DNA of 64,000 bases from JAMXLO01 sp963726125 (lineage in GTDB: Bacteria > Pseudomonadota > Alphaproteobacteria > Acetobacterales > Acetobacteraceae): the NCBI GenBank assembly GCA_963726125.1, contig CAVSBG010000012.1, positions 130,997 to 194,996 on the forward strand. The letters are read 5' to 3'. The position numbers and the translations under genes are program-made. The notes beneath the pieces are model-generated. The model was given only the letters and a program-made list of their open reading frames with translations, was not told where the DNA came from and did no database searches. The first letter of the stretch is position 1. Every line of letters starts with the position of its first letter. This document shows, one piece after another, positions 62,229 through 64,000 of the stretch.

Positions 62229-62744
62229 ATGCCTGAGCCAGCGAAGAAGCTGCGTGTCGGCCTGTATCCCGGTACGTTCGATCCGGTGACCAACGGCCAT
62301 TTGGACGTGATCGCCCGCGCCGCGCGGTTGCTCGATAAGCTGGTGGTCGGCGTGGCAATCAACACCGGCAAGAGTCCCCTGCTCTCGTTGCCGGAGCGCG
62401 TCGAACTGGTGCAGGCTGAAATCGCGCGGATTGCAACCAAGAACGGCATGGTGATCGAGGTGCTTCCGTTCGACACCCTGCTGATCGATTTCGCCCGCAA
62501 GGTCGGCGCCTCCATGATCGTCCGCGGCCTGCGCGCCGTGTCGGACTTCGACTACGAGTTCCAGATGGCGGGCATGAACTATCGCATGGACCCGGAGATC
62601 GAGACCGTGTTCCTGATGGCAAGTGAGCGGCACCAGTTCATCGCCTCACGCCTCGTCAAGGAAGTGGCGATGCTGGGCGGCGATATCTCATCGTTCGTGC
62701 CGCCGCTGACGCTGGAGCGGGTGTTGCAACGCATCCGCGGCTGA
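62229..62744 (+). CDS. coaD: Phosphopantetheine adenylyltransferase
   Basis: A 171-residue CoaD, the penultimate step of coenzyme A synthesis. GLYPGTFDPVTNGHLDVI holds the TxGH nucleotidyltransferase motif. FDTLLIDFARKVGASMIVRGLRAVSDFDYEFQMAGMNYRM binds the pantetheine, and the ISS-type sequence is SERHQFIASRLVKEVAMLGGDISSFVP. The ATG directly follows the gyrA stop, so they are cotranscribed. Confidence 0.95.
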   Translation: MPEPAKKLRVGLYPGTFDPVTNGHLDVIARAARLLDKLVVGVAINTGKSPLLSLPERVELVQAEIARIATKNGMVIEVLPFDTLLIDFARKVGASMIVRGLRAVSDFDYEFQMAGMNYRMDPEIETVFLMASERHQFIASRLVKEVAMLGGDISSFVPPLTLERVLQRIRG

Positions 62745-62800
62745 TCACCGCATCAGCTCTGTTGGAAACCGCTTGAATGATCTTTCATAGGAGGGCGCCG

Positions 62801-63373
62801 ATGCACCGACGTAGCCTGATCGCGGGCGCCGCGATCGTAACGCTGACTGGGGGACTGACGATGAGCGAGACCACCGAGGCCCAGACCAAACTCGATCCGC
62901 AGAACACACTCTACATGGACCTGAAGCAGGGCCGCGTGGTGATCGAGCTGTTTCCCGATCTCGCACCCAAGACGGTGGAGCGGATCAAGACGCTCGCGCG
63001 CGAGGGCTTCTACGACAACACGCCGTTCCATCGTGTGATCGAGGGTTTCATGGCGCAGGGCGGCGATCCCACCGGCACCGGCACTGGCGGTTCCAAGCTG
63101 CCGGACCTGCCTGCCGAGTTCACCACCAAGCGCCACTTCCTGCGCGGCACCTGTGGCATGGCCCGCACGTCGGATCCGAATAGCGGGAACAGCCAGTTCT
63201 ACATCATGTTCGCTCCGGCGCCGCATCTTGACGGCCAGTACACCATCTGGGGCCAGGTGGTGCAGGGGATGGAATTCGTCGATCAGATCAAGCGTGGCAG
63301 CGGCGGCGGTGGCACGGTATCGAACCCTGACCGGATCGTGCACATGCGGGTGGCGGCCGACGTCAAAGGTTGA
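62801..63373 (+). CDS. Exported cyclophilin-type peptidyl-prolyl isomerase
   Basis: A 190-residue cyclophilin with an N-terminal export signal (MHRRSLIAGAAIVTLTGGL). The core has FYDNTPFHRVIEGFMAQGGDPTGTGTGGS with the catalytic Arg, LRGTCGMARTSDPNSGNSQFYIMFAPAPHLDGQYTIWGQVVQGM, and the Phe/His equivalents. It acts on prolyl peptide bonds in the periplasm. ATG 62801 is chosen because AGGAGG lies seven bases before it; the longer frame from 62777 lacks a site. Confidence 0.88.
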   Translation: MHRRSLIAGAAIVTLTGGLTMSETTEAQTKLDPQNTLYMDLKQGRVVIELFPDLAPKTVERIKTLAREGFYDNTPFHRVIEGFMAQGGDPTGTGTGGSKLPDLPAEFTTKRHFLRGTCGMARTSDPNSGNSQFYIMFAPAPHLDGQYTIWGQVVQGMEFVDQIKRGSGGGGTVSNPDRIVHMRVAADVKG

Positions 63374-63407
63374 CCACTGCGGCCGCTTGGCGCTCTAACC
63401 CCCCCGG

Positions 63408-63483
63408 GAGCCCGTAGCTCAGGTGGTAGAGCACGAGACTTTTAATCTTGGGGTCGTGGGTTCGAGTCCCACCGGGCTCACCA
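63408..63483 (+). tRNA. tRNA-Lys (TTT)
   Basis: A full cloverleaf with encoded CCA. The acceptor stem GAGCCCG (63408-63414) pairs with CGGGCTC (63473-63479), followed by ACCA. The D-arm is GTAGCTCAGGTGGTAGAGC, the anticodon loop CTTTTAA has TTT at 63441-63443, and the T-arm GTGGGTTCGAGTCCCAC is perfect. It reads AAA/AAG lysine codons. It lies at the end of the gyrA-coaD-cyclophilin cluster and is immediately followed by DNA of different character. Confidence 0.96.
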
Positions 63484-63627
63484 GATGAACTCTTTGTAAA
63501 TTCATCAGAAATCTGTGCTGAAATCGCCTCACATCCCGATCTTCGAAACCAAAGACGAGGTTGGCAACGTATTGGCAACGCATCTGGAGTGTCCGTTGCG
63601 TCGCGCCCTAATCCCAGGCCCAAACTC
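63484..63627. other. Possible attachment-site region after tRNA-Lys
   Basis: 144 bases between the tRNA and the antirestriction gene. It includes a tandem 9-bp repeat TTGGCAACG at 63561-63569 and 63572-63580. Position after a tRNA and before a plasmid-type gene suits an integration junction. No integrase is visible in the window. Confidence 0.35.
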
Positions 63628-64000
63628 TCAAGCCGCTAACGCACGCGGCTTGATCTGCGCCTCTCCTGCACCGCAGCTGGCGTTCAGGACGAACTCGGCA
63701 GCGGCAACCATCAACGCCTTCGCGTCCGCTCGTAGGATGCCCAACCAGTGTGCAAGATACTCCTGGGCGTTGCGCTTCGGCTCGTGCGCCAGTCCCATCT
63801 CAGCCATCACGAACACCGAGCTCAGCTCAGCCACCAGCTCCTCGGCGGCATAGGCGGCATCGCCGAACCGTCCCCTGAGGTTTCGGGCTAGCCGGCGCTC
63901 ATGTCCCCGTCGCGTGCCCGACCTCGTGGAACGCCACGCTGTAGAACATCTCGGTCGCCGTAGCATCGCCGGCGGGACGGAACAGCTCTCGCTGGGGCAT
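63628..64000 (-). pseudogene. ArdC-like antirestriction protein, C-terminal part, one frameshift
   Basis: The 5' part lies beyond the window. The visible end is the zincin-like domain of ArdC: from 64000 PQRELFRPAGDATATEMFYS and FHEVGHATG (HExxH metal site), then a frame change in the CCCC at 63905-63908. After removal of one base it reads HERRLARNLRGRFGDAAYAAEELVAELSSVFVMAEMGLAHEP and on to the TGA at 63628. ArdC proteins protect incoming DNA and are carried by plasmids and integrative elements. The frameshift splits the metal site from the C-terminal helix as read. Confidence 0.78.

Noticed and set aside
63363..63623. 86-residue minus-strand frame containing GGTRTHDPKIKSL
   Set aside because: This is the familiar spurious translation across the antisense of a tRNA gene; it covers tRNA-Lys.

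Overview
The window looks like chromosomal DNA of a GC-rich alphaproteobacterium, most likely of the Acetobacteraceae (inferred from gene content, not from a search). Supporting signs are an alphaproteobacterial SOS box (GTTC-N7-GTTC) in front of uvrA, a zapA-6S RNA neighbourhood, an rpmJ of the C-type, glcDEF, LpxI-type lipid A synthesis, and a gyrA with Ala at the first quinolone-determining position. Most genes are housekeeping or ordinary accessory metabolism. Several starts are GTG or TTG.

Layout. 0-2 kb: the lpxI end, a glyoxalase, ruvX, and a glycine-rich lipoprotein. 2.2-7.7 kb: an orphan solute-binding protein, an FAD amine oxidase and a TauD-like dioxygenase, then a polytopic GT-C-like protein. 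7.7-9.9 kb: an oxidative-stress island, ahpD-ahpC divergent from oxyR. 9.9-15.8 kb: a methyltransferase, rpmJ, a D-amino acid dehydrogenase divergent from a D-2-hydroxyacid dehydrogenase, and a chemoreceptor fused to PilZ. 15.9-20.7 kb: a glcD-glcE-(small membrane gene)-glcF-TPR operon. 20.7-25.7 kb (minus strand): efp, an inositol-phosphatase-like gene, then an envelope motor-like set (OmpA-like, MotA-like, MotB/OmpA-like). 25.8-28 kb: a lone PEP-CTERM protein and epmB. 28.1-33.2 kb: a branched-chain amino acid type ABC transporter whose binding protein, LivH and LivM-LivG genes all carry frameshifts, while livF is open. 33.2-36.8 kb: a CPA1 antiporter, a tiny Gly/Tyr-rich membrane protein, epmA, a lipoprotein, and ompW with an FNR-type box. 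36.8-41.2 kb: a GAF protein, pdxJ, thiE, a hypothetical gene, a frameshifted coiled-coil gene, zapA, 6S RNA, and a YmdB-type phosphodiesterase.

41.2-47.2 kb is the most distinctive metabolic locus. A GntR regulator is divergent from tctC-VOC-tctB-tctA-VOC-tctC, a tripartite carboxylate transporter flanked by two copies of a binding protein plus a VOC enzyme. 47.2-50.8 kb contains decayed DNA: a fragmented gene of unknown function coupled to a small membrane protein, and a DUF4926 gene followed by a DUF6883 pseudogene. Between them are an AAA ATPase and yajC. 50.8-55 kb: sodB, a squalene-synthase-like protein lacking its aspartates, an MFS transporter, a GNAT and a LysR regulator. 55-63.4 kb: uvrA (frameshifted at its end), ssb, a lipoprotein, gyrA, coaD and a periplasmic cyclophilin. 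A tRNA-Lys at 63.4 kb is followed by an ardC-like antirestriction gene, suggesting the edge of an integrated element.

Two whole-window observations matter. The three EF-P genes (efp, epmB, epmA) lie within 10 kb but are separated by the damaged transporter. Nine genes need removal of exactly one base to restore their frame, five of these sites being in the liv locus. That means either consistent insertion errors in the assembly or recent decay concentrated in one transporter.
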